64,000 nt of DNA, from contig NZ_LIPF01000013.1 of NCBI RefSeq assembly GCF_001905385.1, positions 62,001-126,000 on the forward strand, given 5' to 3'. This document shows, piece by piece, positions 26,776 through 35,817 of this stretch. How positions within the stretch are numbered: position 1 is the first letter of the stretch; every line of letters begins with the position of its first letter. The DNA is from Streptomyces sp. CB02414. GTDB taxonomy: Bacteria; Actinomycetota; Actinomycetes; Streptomycetales; Streptomycetaceae. The notes beneath the pieces were generated by a model. It was not told the DNA's origin, made no database searches, and saw only the letters and a list, made by a program, of their open reading frames with translations. The translations under genes were made by a program, and so were the position numbers.

Positions 26776-28419
26776 TCAGCTCACCGGACGGGCCCGCTCC
26801 ACCACCGACGCCAGGTCCAGCGTCGGCGGCAGCGTGCCGAAGGCCGCGCCCCCGTCGCCGCCCAGCCGCCCGGCGCAGAACGCGTCGGCGACCTCCGGTG
26901 GCGCGTACCGCACCAGCAGCGCCCCTTGGAGCACCAGCGCCAGCCGCTCCGCCAGCCGCCGCGCCCGCCCCTCGGCGGCGCCGAGATCGGCCAGCTCCGT
27001 CAGCAGTCCCCGGATCGCCGCGTCCAGGCGGTGGTCGGCGCCGCGCGCCAGGCCCACCTCCGTCAGGTAGGCGTCCATCGCCGCCGGTTCCCGCCCCAGG
27101 GCCCGCAGCACGTCCAGTGCCTGCACGTTCCCGGCGCCCTCCCAGATCGAGTTCAGCGGCGACTCGCGCACCAGCCGGGGCATCCCGGACTCCTCGACGT
27201 ACCCGTTGCCGCCCAGGCACTCGGCGGCCTCCACCGCGACCGGGGCGCACCGCTTGGTCACCCAGTACTTCGCCGCCGGCACCGCCAGCCGCAGCAGCGC
27301 CCGCTCCCGCTCGTCACCGCCCTCCGCCGCGTCGTGCGCCGCCGCCAGCCGCATCCCGAGCGTGGTGGCCGCCTCCGACTCGATCGCGAGGTCCGCGAGC
27401 ACGTTGCGCATCAGCGGCTGGTCGGCCAGTTTCGCGCCGAAGGCCTCCCGGTACACGCCGTGGTGCACCGCCTGCGCCACCGCCTGCCGCATCAGACCCG
27501 CCGACCCCAGCACGCAGTCCAGCCGGGTCGCCGCCACCATCCCGGTGATCGTGCCCACCCCGCGCCCCTCCTCGCCGACCCGGCGCGCCCAGGTCCCGGC
27601 GAACTCGACCTCGGCGGAGGCGTTGGACCGGTTGCCCAGTTTGTCCTTGAGCCGCTGGATCAGGAACACGTTGCGGCTGCCGTCCGCCAGGACGCGCGGC
27701 ACCAGGAAACAGGTCAGCCCTCCCGGCGCCCGCGCCAGCACCAGGAAACCGTCCGACATCGGCGCCGAGCAGAACCACTTGTGCCCGGTCAGCTCGTACG
27801 TGCCGTCCTCGGCCAGCGGCCGCGCGGAGGTGGTGTTCGCCCGGACGTCGCTGCCGCCCTGCTTCTCCGTCATGCCCATCCCGAACAGCGCCCCGGCCTT
27901 CAGACGGGCCGGCCGCAGCTCCCGGTCGTAGACGCGCGAGGTCAGCCGCGGCTCCCACTCGGCGGCCAGCGCCGGATCGGTGCGCAGGGCCGGCACGGCG
28001 GCGTGGGTCATCGACAGCGGGCAGCCGTTGCCCGCCTCGACCTGCGTCCACATGACGAAACCGGCGGCGCGCCGCACGTGCCCGCCCGGCCGGGACCAGG
28101 CCGCCGTCAGCCCCGCCGAGACGCCCTTGCCCAGCAGCCGGTGCCAGGCCGGGTGGAAGTCCACCTCGTCGACGCGGTGGCCGTAACGGTCGTGCGTACG
28201 CAGCACCGGCGGGTTGTCGTTCGCCTGCGCGCCCCACTCCTGGCTCTGAGCCGACCCGCAGCCGCGCCCCAGGCCCGACAGCTCCGCCACCGCCTCCTCG
28301 CGCAGCTCCGGAGCCAGATGCCGCTCGACCGCGGCCGTCAGGGCCCGGTCGGCGGTGAAGACGTCGTAGCCGGTCAGCGGCGGCGCCTGATTCGTCACGG
28401 TGTGGGTACTGCCTGCCAT
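26776..28419 (-). CDS. Acyl-CoA dehydrogenase, AidB-like
   Basis: 547-residue flavoprotein close in length and motifs to E. coli AidB (541 aa), which is induced by alkylation and binds DNA as well as FAD. Visible signatures are FGMGMTEKQGGSDVRANTT near residue 190, TGHKWFCSAPMSDGFLVLAR near 220, VAATRLDCVLGSAGLMRQAV and AAECLGGNGYVEESGMPR. The leftward TAGGTT box 7 nt before the ATG predicts a leaderless mRNA. It shares a 99-bp divergent promoter region with yihY. Either a protective role against alkylation or an acyl-CoA oxidation role is possible; ada/ogt repair genes occur 33 kb away in the same window. Confidence 0.9.
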   Translation of the reverse strand: MAGSTHTVTNQAPPLTGYDVFTADRALTAAVERHLAPELREEAVAELSGLGRGCGSAQSQEWGAQANDNPPVLRTHDRYGHRVDEVDFHPAWHRLLGKGVSAGLTAAWSRPGGHVRRAAGFVMWTQVEAGNGCPLSMTHAAVPALRTDPALAAEWEPRLTSRVYDRELRPARLKAGALFGMGMTEKQGGSDVRANTTSARPLAEDGTYELTGHKWFCSAPMSDGFLVLARAPGGLTCFLVPRVLADGSRNVFLIQRLKDKLGNRSNASAEVEFAGTWARRVGEEGRGVGTITGMVAATRLDCVLGSAGLMRQAVAQAVHHGVYREAFGAKLADQPLMRNVLADLAIESEAATTLGMRLAAAHDAAEGGDERERALLRLAVPAAKYWVTKRCAPVAVEAAECLGGNGYVEESGMPRLVRESPLNSIWEGAGNVQALDVLRALGREPAAMDAYLTEVGLARGADHRLDAAIRGLLTELADLGAAEGRARRLAERLALVLQGALLVRYAPPEVADAFCAGRLGGDGGAAFGTLPPTLDLASVVERARPVS

Positions 28420-28426
28420 GACCGTG

Positions 28427-28512
28427 AACCTACCGTGCCGCGGATCCGCACGGAGCCGTCACCGGCAGGAGGGCGTCCGCGGATGAGTGCGACCCTCCGC
28501 GGCGGATACCTT
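28427..28512. promoter_or_regulatory. Divergent leaderless promoters, aidB-like / yihY-like
   Basis: Leftward TAGGTT (28432-28427) is 7 nt from the aidB-like ATG. Rightward TACCTT (28507-28512) is 6 nt from the yihY-like GTG. Both start codons therefore sit at the expected transcription start. Confidence 0.6.
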
Positions 28513-28518
28513 TAGGGC

Positions 28519-29676
28519 GTGCAGCCAGCAAGTGAATCCCCCGAACGGCCCTCCGGCCGGCTCCATCGCGCCCGGGTCCTGTACCGGAACGTCTCCAAAC
28601 GCAGGACCGCCTGGCTGCTCCTCAAGGACACCGTCAACTCGTGCATGGAGTACCGCATCCTCGGCCTGGCGGCGGAGGCGGCGTTCTTCACCCTCCTGTC
28701 GGTGCCGCCCCTGCTGCTGAGCCTCCTCGGACTGCTCGGCTACGTCGACGCCTGGATCGGCGCCGACACCACCGAGAGCCTGCGCACCAACATCCTGGAC
28801 GCCTCCCGCGCGGTGCTCTCCGAGAAGGGCGTCGAGCAGATCACCGAGCCGATCCTGGACGACGTGATGAAGGGCGGACGGCCCGACGTCATCTCCCTCG
28901 GCTTCCTGTTCGCCCTGTGGTCGGGCTCCCGCGCGGTGAACGTCTTCATCGACACGATCACCGTGATGTACGGCCTCGACGGCGTCCGCGGCATCGTCAA
29001 GACCCGCCTGATGGCGTTCCTGCTCTTCCTCGTCGCCCTGCTGATCGGGTCGGTGGCGCTGCCGCTGATGGTGGCCGGCCCGGACGCCGTGGTGCGCATC
29101 GTGCCGTGGTCGACGACGGTGGTCCAGGTCCTGTACTGGCCCGTCGTCATCATCCTGTCCATCGCCTTCCTGACCACGCTCTACCACGTGTCCGTGCCGG
29201 TGCGCTCCCCGTGGATCGAGGACGTGCCCGGTGCGCTGGTCGCCCTCGCCATGTGGGTGCTCGGCAGCTTCCTGCTGCGCATCTACCTCACCAACACCGT
29301 CGAGGGCCCCACGATCTACGGCTCCCTGGCCGCGCCCGTCGCCGTGCTGCTGTGGATCGGCGTGTCCGCCTTCGCGGTGCTCGTCGGCGCGGCGGTCAAC
29401 GCGGCCATCGACCGGGTCTGGCCGGCCGCCTCCACCGCGGCCGCCCGTGAGGCCAACGAGCGGCTGCGCCAGGCCCAGGTCGCCGAGTACGTGGCCCGGG
29501 CCGCCGCCAGCGGCGAGTCGGACCCCGACATGCCCTCCGAGTTCCCGGAACGCTGGTCCCGCTTCCTGCCCCCGGAGGACGTCACCTCCCGCCTGCGCAC
29601 CCACGTGAAGCACACGCCGCCCGCCAATCACAGCCACCACCACGACCACGGCCGTGACAAGCCGGAGGCCTCGTAG
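28519..29676 (+). CDS. YihY/virulence factor BrkB family membrane protein
   Basis: 385-residue integral membrane protein with about six hydrophobic segments, for example AFFTLLSVPPLLLSLLGLLG near 55, LMAFLLFLVALLIGSVALPL near 170 and VAVLLWIGVSAFAVLVGAAV near 275. ALWSGSRAVNVFIDTITVMY and GSLAAPVAVLLWI are typical of the family, once called RNase BN, whose true function is unclear. The cytoplasmic C-tail ends in a His-rich stretch (NHSHHHDHG). The GTG at 28519 lies 6 nt after a TACCTT box (leaderless). The gene ends 12 bp before the convergent NmrA gene. Confidence 0.92.
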   Translation: MQPASESPERPSGRLHRARVLYRNVSKRRTAWLLLKDTVNSCMEYRILGLAAEAAFFTLLSVPPLLLSLLGLLGYVDAWIGADTTESLRTNILDASRAVLSEKGVEQITEPILDDVMKGGRPDVISLGFLFALWSGSRAVNVFIDTITVMYGLDGVRGIVKTRLMAFLLFLVALLIGSVALPLMVAGPDAVVRIVPWSTTVVQVLYWPVVIILSIAFLTTLYHVSVPVRSPWIEDVPGALVALAMWVLGSFLLRIYLTNTVEGPTIYGSLAAPVAVLLWIGVSAFAVLVGAAVNAAIDRVWPAASTAAAREANERLRQAQVAEYVARAAASGESDPDMPSEFPERWSRFLPPEDVTSRLRTHVKHTPPANHSHHHDHGRDKPEAS

Positions 29677-29688
29677 CGGGCCCCATGC

Positions 29689-30522
29689 CTACGCCCCGCC
29701 GGACGCCGCCGGGGCCCACACCCCCGCCTCCGCGCCTTCCCGCACGAACCGGCCGAAGTCCCTCGGCTCCCGGCCCAGCACCTCCTGGACGCCGTCCGAC
29801 AGCCGGGCGTTGCGGCCGTCGAGCAGCGTGCCGAACAGGTCCACGAGGAACGCGGCCTCCTCCTCCGGCACCCCGAACCCGGCCAGGTTCGCCCCGTACT
29901 CCCGCGGCGGCGTGTACCGGTACGTCAGTGCCCGCCCCGTCGCCTTCGCGATCTCGGCGACCGCCTCGCCGAAGGAGAGCAGCCGCGGCCCCGACACCTC
30001 CAGCACCCGGCCGGCGTACCGGTCGCCGGAGGTCAGCGCGGCCACCACCACGTCCGCGACGTCCCGCAGGTCCACGAACGGCTCCCCGGCCTCCCCGGCC
30101 GGGAACACCAGCTCCCCGTGCTGCCGCAGCTCCTCGGCCAGCGGCCCCTCGCTGAAGTTCTGCGCGAACCACGCGGCCCGCACCACCGTCCACTCGGCGC
30201 CCGCCCCGGCCAGCGCCTCCTCGGCGGGCCGCGCCTGGTCCTCGCCCCGCGCCGACAGCAGCACCAGCCGCCGCACGCCGAGCCCGGCCGCCTCCCGCGC
30301 CAGCGCCCCGACCGCGTCCGCGGCCTCCGGGTCGCCGACGTCGGTGGGGTACGCGAGGTAGGCCGCGTCGGCGCCGCGCAGGGCGTCCGCCCAGGTCGAC
30401 CGGGACCGCCAGTCGAACCCGGTCGCCCGGGACGCCGCCCGCACGCTCAGCCCGGCCGCCCGCGCCGCCTCGGCGACCCGCCGCCCGGTACGGCCGGTGG
30501 CGCCCGTGACCACGACCGTCAT
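29689..30522 (-). CDS. NmrA-like NAD(P)-binding protein
   Basis: 277-residue atypical short-chain dehydrogenase of the NmrA/QorB group, sensing or using NAD(P)H. The N-terminal dinucleotide motif is VVVTGATGRTGRRVAEAA at 3-20, with downstream RLVLLSARGEDQARPAEEAL and VVRAAWFAQNFSEGPL typical of the group. An ATG at 30567 would add 15 odd residues (Thr/Gly/Lys-rich); the ATG at 30522 fits the Rossmann start and has GAGGG about 10 nt upstream. It is divergent from an AraC-type regulator that may control it, with a MITE-like repeat between them. Confidence 0.88.
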   Translation of the reverse strand: MTVVVTGATGRTGRRVAEAARAAGLSVRAASRATGFDWRSRSTWADALRGADAAYLAYPTDVGDPEAADAVGALAREAAGLGVRRLVLLSARGEDQARPAEEALAGAGAEWTVVRAAWFAQNFSEGPLAEELRQHGELVFPAGEAGEPFVDLRDVADVVVAALTSGDRYAGRVLEVSGPRLLSFGEAVAEIAKATGRALTYRYTPPREYGANLAGFGVPEEEAAFLVDLFGTLLDGRNARLSDGVQEVLGREPRDFGRFVREGAEAGVWAPAASGGA

Positions 30523-30647
30523 GCCCTTCGTACCCTCAGTGCCCTTGTGTGTGCCCGTCTCCGTCATGCCCCCAGTCAACGGCCGCTCGCCGGGCCTGCC
30601 CATCGCCGAAGGGCTCACGGGCATACGCGTGCGTCCACGCCGTGACC

Positions 30648-30870
30648 AGGGCCTGTCCGGCGGATCATGCCGCAGACGCGGGGGCTGGCACGCCCATCTG
30701 CGGCGTTGTCGTCGGTCGCCGACTCCCCCACGCTCGACTGCGCTCGCGCGGGGGGACCCCCATCGCGTCGACTCCCTCCTCCGCCTTGCAGCTGGACGCA
30801 CCAGCCCCCGCTCACCTGCACTGGTCAGGCGCCGTCGCTTTCCTGCGACCTGCTCCGCCGGACAGGCCCT
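30648..30870. mobile_element. MITE-like repeat with 17-bp terminal inverted repeats
   Basis: A 223-bp non-coding element bounded by perfect inverted repeats AGGGCCTGTCCGGCGGA (30648-30664) and TCCGCCGGACAGGCCCT (30854-30870). It contains internal inverted repeats (for example CCGCAGA/TCTGCGG) and no ORF of note. No target duplication is obvious. The last T of the right end is the first base of the TACGCT -10 box of the AraC gene, so insertion contributes to that promoter. The same 14-bp end sequence recurs at 52529-52542. Confidence 0.7.
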
Positions 30871-30883
30871 ACGCTGTGGCGCC

Positions 30884-31819
30884 ATGGACGCACTCGCCGG
30901 CCTGCTCGAAGGACCCCGCGCCCGTGGCGCGTTCATGATCCGCGCCTGCTTCGACCCGCCGTGGGCCGTCCGCGTCGAGGACCGGGCGCCGCTCACGGTG
31001 ATGCTGATGGTGCGCGGCGACGCGTGGGTGGTCCCGGACACGGGGGAGCGGGTGCGCCTGCGCGCCGGCGACCTCGCCATCGCCCGCGGCCCCGACCCGT
31101 ACACCTGCGCCGACGACCCCGCTACCGCGCCCCAGGCGGTGATCCTGCCGGGCGGCGAGTGCAGCTACCCCGACGGACGTCCGCTCAACGGTTCGATGGA
31201 CCTGGGCGTACGGACCTGGGGCGACCGCGCCGACGGCGAGGCGGTGCTGCTCATCGGCACCTACCTGGTGCGCGGCGAGATCGGCGGCCGGCTCCTCGAT
31301 GCCCTGCCCCCGCTGCTGTCCCTCACCTCGGACCAGTGGGAGTGCCCCCTGACGCCCCTGCTGATGACCGAGGTCACGCGCGACGAACCCGGCCAGGAGG
31401 TCGTCCTCGACCGGCTCCTCGACCTCCTCGTCATCGCCGCGCTGCGATCCTGGTTCGCCGGCCCGCGGGCCGAGCCGCCCGCCTGGTACCGGGCGCTCGG
31501 GGACCCGGTCGTCGGCAGGGCGCTGCGCCTGCTCCAGGCCGACCCCGCGCACCCCTGGACGGTGGCGTCCCTCGCCGCGAAGGCCGGAGTCTCCCGCGCC
31601 GCGCTCGCCCGGCGCTTCACCGACCTGGTGGGCGAGCCCCCGATGGCGTACCTCACCGGCTGGCGGCTGGCGCTCGCCGCCGACCGGCTGCGCGACACCG
31701 ACGACACGCTCGGCGCGATCGCCCGCCAGGTCGGCTACGGCGGCGCGTTCGCCCTGTCCACGGCGTTCAAGCGGGTGTACGGCGTCAGCCCGCAGGAGTA
31801 CCGCGCGCCGGCGGCGTAG
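30884..31819 (+). CDS. AraC-family regulator with cupin-type sensor domain
   Basis: 311 residues. The N-terminal cupin (AraC_binding-like) region includes RAPLTVMLMVRGDAWVVPD and LRAGDLAIARGPDPYT. The C-terminal double HTH is WTVASLAAKAGVSRAALARR plus YGGAFALSTAFKRVYGVSPQ. Such proteins in Streptomyces usually sit beside and control an oxidoreductase, here probably the divergent NmrA-like gene. The start at 30884 is 8 nt after a TACGCT box that includes the end of the MITE-like repeat. The stop overlaps the -10 box of the next gene. Confidence 0.9.
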   Translation: MDALAGLLEGPRARGAFMIRACFDPPWAVRVEDRAPLTVMLMVRGDAWVVPDTGERVRLRAGDLAIARGPDPYTCADDPATAPQAVILPGGECSYPDGRPLNGSMDLGVRTWGDRADGEAVLLIGTYLVRGEIGGRLLDALPPLLSLTSDQWECPLTPLLMTEVTRDEPGQEVVLDRLLDLLVIAALRSWFAGPRAEPPAWYRALGDPVVGRALRLLQADPAHPWTVASLAAKAGVSRAALARRFTDLVGEPPMAYLTGWRLALAADRLRDTDDTLGAIARQVGYGGAFALSTAFKRVYGVSPQEYRAPAA

Positions 31820-31829
31820 CCTGGCACGC

Positions 31830-32519
31830 GTGTACGCGGAACGGGCATCCCGGCTGACCGGCGCGGTGGTATGGACCAACACCCCGACCGTGCCCGGCTC
31901 CGGACGGGTCCTGCCCGACGGCTGCATGGACCTGCTCTGGCACGACGGCCGGCTGCTGGTCGCCGGTCCCGACACCCGCGCCCACGTCACCACGGGCTCC
32001 GCCGGCCCCTGGGCAGGCGTCCGCTTCCACCCCGGCACCGCCCCCGCCCTCCTCGGCGTCCCCGCCCCGGAACTGCGCGACCGCCGCGTCGACCTCACCG
32101 ACCTCTGGCCCGCCGCCCGCGTCCGGCGCCTGACCGCGCGGGTGAACGCGGCCCCCGACCCGGCGACCGGCCTGGAGGAGGCGGCACTGTCGGCGGCGGC
32201 CGACGCCGGCCCCCACGACCCGCTCCCGCGCCGGATCGTGGCCGCCCTCGACGCGGGCCGCCCGGTCGCCGCCACCGCCGACCGACTGGGCCTGAGCGCA
32301 CGCCAGTTGCACCGCCGCTCCCTGGCCGCCTTCGGCTACGGCCCCAAGACGCTGGCCCGCGTGCTGCGGCTCCAGCGCGCCCTCGCCCTGGCCCGCGCGG
32401 GCCTGCCCCTCGCCGAGACGGCCACCCGGTCCGGTTACGCCGACCAGGCGCACCTGGCCCGGGACGTACGGGAGTTGACGGGACTGCCGCCCGGTGAACT
32501 ACTCGCCGGGCGCGGCTAG
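31830..32519 (+). CDS. AraC-family regulator with DUF6597-type N-domain
   Basis: 229-residue regulator. The N-domain carries GSGRVLPDGCMDLLWHDGRL and GVRFHPGTAPALLGVPAPEL, typical of DUF6597 proteins. The C-terminal HTH includes VAATADRLGLSARQLHRRSL and SGYADQAHLARDVRELTG. GTG at 31830 is 7 nt after TAGCCT (31817-31822), whose first three bases are the stop codon of the upstream gene, so the promoter begins inside that stop. The 3' end overlaps the convergent VOC gene by 21 bp, hinting that this pair is a regulator and its target. Confidence 0.88.
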   Translation: MYAERASRLTGAVVWTNTPTVPGSGRVLPDGCMDLLWHDGRLLVAGPDTRAHVTTGSAGPWAGVRFHPGTAPALLGVPAPELRDRRVDLTDLWPAARVRRLTARVNAAPDPATGLEEAALSAAADAGPHDPLPRRIVAALDAGRPVAATADRLGLSARQLHRRSLAAFGYGPKTLARVLRLQRALALARAGLPLAETATRSGYADQAHLARDVRELTGLPPGELLAGRG

Positions 32520-32903
32520 CGGCGCGAACAGATCCACCCCGTGGCCGTCCGGGTCGCCCACGACGGCGTACCGCTGCCCCCAGGGGGCGTCCCAGGGCTC
32601 CCGCTCGCCGTGGCAGCCGGCGCCGGTCAACTCCTTGTAGAGGGCGTCCACCTCGGCGGGCGTGTCGCACAGCAGGGCGAGCGAGTGCCGCCCGCCACCG
32701 GCCGGCGGCTCCCACCCCGGGGTGAAGGAACGTACGGACTCCTCGGTGTCGAGCATCAGCCGGATGCCGCCCGGCAGGCCGGCCTCGGCGTGCGGCTCGC
32801 GCTCAGCGTCCTCGGGGAAGGCGAAACCGAGCCGGCGGTAGAAGGTCACGGACGCGGCCATGTCGGAGACGACGAGGCCGATGGCGTTGAATCGTGCGGT
32901 CAT
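32499..32903 (-). CDS. VOC/glyoxalase-fold protein
   Basis: 134 residues, two beta-alpha-beta-beta-beta units of the vicinal oxygen chelate fold. FNAIGLVVSDMAASVTFYRRLGF at the N-terminus and VGDPDGHGVDLFAP at the C-terminus are typical. Members include glyoxalase I, dioxygenases and bleomycin-type binding proteins; this one cannot be assigned. A leftward TACGGT box (32915-32910) is 6 nt before the ATG, so it is leaderless. It overlaps the convergent AraC gene at the 3' end. Confidence 0.88.
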   Translation of the reverse strand: MTARFNAIGLVVSDMAASVTFYRRLGFAFPEDAEREPHAEAGLPGGIRLMLDTEESVRSFTPGWEPPAGGGRHSLALLCDTPAEVDALYKELTGAGCHGEREPWDAPWGQRYAVVGDPDGHGVDLFAPLAAPGE

Positions 32904-33024
32904 GGCGTCACCGTAGGCAGGGCGGCCGGGAGCCGTCTTGAAGGAATCGGACACGGCAGCGGCCGTGGGCGTGGGCGTGCGGAAACCGCGCGGCTGTGGA
33001 ACACCTGTGCGGCAGGATGGGTGC

Positions 33025-33678
33025 ATGAATCGTCGCGCGCGCGTCCTGCCGCTCCTGCTGACCCCTCTGCTGCTCACCGCGTGCGGTACCGAGAAGGCGT
33101 CCGAAACCCCGGCCGCCGCCGCTTCCGAACAGGCTCCCGCCACCACCGCCGGAACACCCGCCGAACTCAACTCCAGGGCCGAGGCGATGGGAACGGCCCC
33201 GGAACTGGTCTACGTCACCACGGTCCCCGGCTTCACCCTGGCCGAGCAGTCCGTCGGCGTGCTCGGCGACGACGGCTTCTCCGCCGCCTACACCGACGGC
33301 TCGGGGGCCGTGGTCCGCCTCGGCGTCGAGCGGGGATCGATCACCGAGGAGACCTGCCGCAGCCGGCCCGTCGGCCACACGAGCGGCGGCGGACGGACCA
33401 CCTGCGAGCGCGACGCCGGGACCTGGTACCGGACGGGCGGCGGGGAGCACGAGTACGCCGTGCCGAAGGACGGGCACGTGCTGTGGCTGTCCGCCGGGAC
33501 GGACTCGGTGCCGCGCGCGGTCCTGCGCGAGGCCGCCGTCTCCGCCCACCGCCCCGACGCGGCCGAGGCCGCCGAGACTCTTCCCTCCCCGCGTCCCGAC
33601 ACCACGCCCGTGGAACGCGGCGACCTGCCCCCGTTCGGCGACGGCGCACCCGACAACAGCGTGGACATCGGCGGCTGA
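33025..33678 (+). CDS. Putative lipoprotein
   Basis: 217 residues. The signal MNRRARVLPLLLTPLLLTACG ends in a lipobox (LTAC), so the protein should be anchored outside the membrane. A Thr/Ala/Pro-rich linker follows. The folded part contains one Cys pair (ETCRSR ... TTCERD) likely to form a disulfide. I do not recognise the family. A CAGGAT box 6 nt before the ATG suggests a leaderless start. It is convergent with the ABC-2 export operon. Confidence 0.78.
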   Translation: MNRRARVLPLLLTPLLLTACGTEKASETPAAAASEQAPATTAGTPAELNSRAEAMGTAPELVYVTTVPGFTLAEQSVGVLGDDGFSAAYTDGSGAVVRLGVERGSITEETCRSRPVGHTSGGGRTTCERDAGTWYRTGGGEHEYAVPKDGHVLWLSAGTDSVPRAVLREAAVSAHRPDAAEAAETLPSPRPDTTPVERGDLPPFGDGAPDNSVDIGG

Positions 33679-33695
33679 GCCGCCCCCGGAGAGCA

Positions 33696-34571
33696 CTATC
33701 CCCGCGCGGGCAGCGCCCCGCTCTGTTCGGCCTTGCGGTGGCGCGCGCTCAGGCGGGAGCCGGACTCGCGGCGGGCGGCGCGGCGCAGGAGGGGAACCGC
33801 GAGGAGGAAGCCGAGGACGGCCCAGGCGGTCAGGACCAGGGCGACCATGGGCAGTTCCCAGGAGCCGGCCACCTCGGCCGCCCGCGCCGAGTCCGGGAAC
33901 AGCGCCGAACGCAGGCCCTGCGCCATCCACTTGAGCGGGAAGACGGAGGCCACCTGCTGCACCGGCACCGGCAGCGCGGTGATCGGGAACACCGCACCCG
34001 ACGTCACCAGCAGCCCCATCGTCGGCAGCATGATCAGCGCCAGCGCCTCGCGCGGGTTGGGCAGCACGGCGCCGATCGCCGCGCCCAGCGGTACGACGGC
34101 CAGCAGCCCGAGCGTGGTGACCCACAGCAGCGTCAGCCAGCCGCCCGGCCCATCCGGCAGCGGCCCGTCCACCAGGACCGCCGCCGACAGCAGGAGCAGC
34201 GCCAGCGTGCCGACCGCCGTGCCGACGACCAGCATGCACTTGGCGATCAGGTAGGCCGGTATCCCGCCGGGTGTGGCGCGCAGCCGAAGCAGGGCGCCCT
34301 CCTCCCGCTCGGTCACCAGCATCTGCGGGAGGTTGACCAGCCCGACCTGGAACAGCAGGTAGGCGGCGAACCCGGCCAGCACCAGGTGGGCCATCGGCGT
34401 CTGGGTGCCGGGCACGTCGTCGCTCATGTAGGCGGCGACGGCCAGCGCGACGGCCACGTTGGTCAGGTGGCCGGAGAGTTCCTTCGGGTTGCGCAGGAGC
34501 TGGCGCAGCTCGATGCCGCCGCGCTGGAGACCGGCGCGCCGGTAACCACCCGTCATGTGTGTTCCCTTCAT
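33696..34571 (-). CDS. ABC-2 type transporter permease
   Basis: About 291 residues with six hydrophobic segments (GFAAYLLFQVGLVNLPQML; VGTLALLLLSAAVLVD; LGLLAVVPLGAAIGAVL; and others). The TEREEGALLRLRATPGG segment is diagnostic of ABC-2 permeases. The ATG at 34571 overlaps the ATPase stop (ATGA); a second ATG at 34556 has AAGGG at good spacing and may be used. It is the last gene of a four-gene operon and probably exports a drug, lipid or peptide; the substrate is unknown. Confidence 0.9.
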   Translation of the reverse strand: MKGTHMTGGYRRAGLQRGGIELRQLLRNPKELSGHLTNVAVALAVAAYMSDDVPGTQTPMAHLVLAGFAAYLLFQVGLVNLPQMLVTEREEGALLRLRATPGGIPAYLIAKCMLVVGTAVGTLALLLLSAAVLVDGPLPDGPGGWLTLLWVTTLGLLAVVPLGAAIGAVLPNPREALALIMLPTMGLLVTSGAVFPITALPVPVQQVASVFPLKWMAQGLRSALFPDSARAAEVAGSWELPMVALVLTAWAVLGFLLAVPLLRRAARRESGSRLSARHRKAEQSGALPARG

Positions 34572-35470
34572 GCTGCCCGCGCCTCCCCGTCCGTGCCGTT
34601 GTCCGCCCGGTGCACCATGTGCAGGTACGTGTCCTCCAGGGTCGGGCGGCGGACCTCCAGGCCGGGGATCGGCCCGGCCGCGTCCCGGTGGAGTTCCCAG
34701 ACCAGCCGTGAGGGGTCCTCGGTGCGTTCCCGGCGGGGCGTTCCGTCGTCGGCCGTCCAGCGGACCTCGGCCCGCGCGGCGGCCCGCCGGGCCAGTTCGC
34801 CGGGGGTGCCGAGGGCGCGGATGCGGCCGCCGACCAGCATGGCGATCCGGTCGGCCAGCCGCTCGGCCTCCACCAGGTCGTGGGTGGTGAGCAGGACGGT
34901 GACGCCCTCGTCGCGGGCCAGCCGTTCCACCAGGAGGTGGAACTCGCGCCGCGCCTCGGGGTCGAAGCCGGTGGTCGGCTCGTCGAGGAAGAGCAGCTCG
35001 GGGCGGCCGACGATGCCGAGGGCGACGTCCAGCCGCCTGCGCTGGCCGCCGGAGAGCCGGTTCACCTGCCGGCCGGCCTGGTCGGCGAGACCGACCAGCG
35101 CCAGCAGTTCGGCCGGGTCGCGCGGGTCGGGGTAGTACGTCGCGAAGTGCCCGAGCAGCTCCGCGACCCGCCAGCGGGGGTGGTCCCGCCAGGACTGCAG
35201 CACCAGCCCGAGCCGGCCCCGCCAGGCGTCGTCGCCGCGCTCCGGGTCGGTGCCGAGGACGCGCACGTCACCGGCGGACCGTCGCCGGAAGCCCTCCAGG
35301 ATCTCGACGGTGGTGGTCTTCCCGGCGCCGTTGGGACCGAGCAGGGCGAAGACCTCGCCCCGGCGGATGTCCAGGTCGACGCCGCGCAGGACGTCCACGT
35401 CGCCGTACGTCATCGTCACCTCTCGGGCCTCGACGACGAGGTCGTGCCCGGTCGCTTGCCGGTGCGTCAT
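34568..35470 (-). CDS. ABC transporter ATP-binding protein (export type)
   Basis: 300 residues. Walker A is LGPNGAGKTTTVEIL near residue 40, the signature is LSGGQRRRLDVALGI and Walker B is LLFLDEPTTGFD. The switch His is in LLTTHDLVEAERLADRI. The DrrA-like C-terminal extension ends in TLEDTYLHMVHR. It couples to the ABC-2 permease. The ATG at 35470 overlaps the regulator stop by 4 bp. Confidence 0.94.
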   Translation of the reverse strand: MTHRQATGHDLVVEAREVTMTYGDVDVLRGVDLDIRRGEVFALLGPNGAGKTTTVEILEGFRRRSAGDVRVLGTDPERGDDAWRGRLGLVLQSWRDHPRWRVAELLGHFATYYPDPRDPAELLALVGLADQAGRQVNRLSGGQRRRLDVALGIVGRPELLFLDEPTTGFDPEARREFHLLVERLARDEGVTVLLTTHDLVEAERLADRIAMLVGGRIRALGTPGELARRAAARAEVRWTADDGTPRRERTEDPSRLVWELHRDAAGPIPGLEVRRPTLEDTYLHMVHRADNGTDGEARAA

Positions 35471-35817
35471 CGTGCGGCCTCCGTGGGAAGGCGCTGTTCC
35501 GCCGGACCGGTGGGCGGGGCGGGCCGGGCGCCCTCGACGATCGCGCGGAGCGCCGCCACGTGCCCCTCGAAGGCGGTGCGGCCACGGTCCGTCAGCCGTA
35601 CCCTGGTGCGCCGCTTGCGGCCGGCGCCCTCCTTGCGGAGCTCCAGGTACCCGGCCTCCTCCAGCGTGTGGAGCTGCTTGGAGAGCGCGGAGTCGCTGAG
35701 CGAGAGGCTGTCGCGGACGAACGGGAAGTCCGCCCATTCCGTGGCCGCGAGCAGCGCGACCACCGACAGCCGGGTGGCGGGATGGATCAGCTCGTCGAAG
35801 CCTGCGGGAGTGCTCAC
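35467..35817 (-). CDS. Winged-helix transcriptional regulator of the ABC operon
   Basis: 116-residue MarR/PadR-like winged helix (HTH_34 type). It has HPATRLSVVALLAATEWADF, the recognition-helix region SLSDSALSKQLHTLEEAGYL and a basic wing GRKRRTRVRLTDRG. Genes of this kind beside ABC exporters usually repress the operon until a ligand arrives. The GTG overlaps the upstream gene by 4 bp and its stop overlaps the ATPase start. The double palindrome at 36358-36403 is its most likely binding site. Confidence 0.88.
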   Translation of the reverse strand: MSTPAGFDELIHPATRLSVVALLAATEWADFPFVRDSLSLSDSALSKQLHTLEEAGYLELRKEGAGRKRRTRVRLTDRGRTAFEGHVAALRAIVEGARPAPPTGPAEQRLPTEAAR

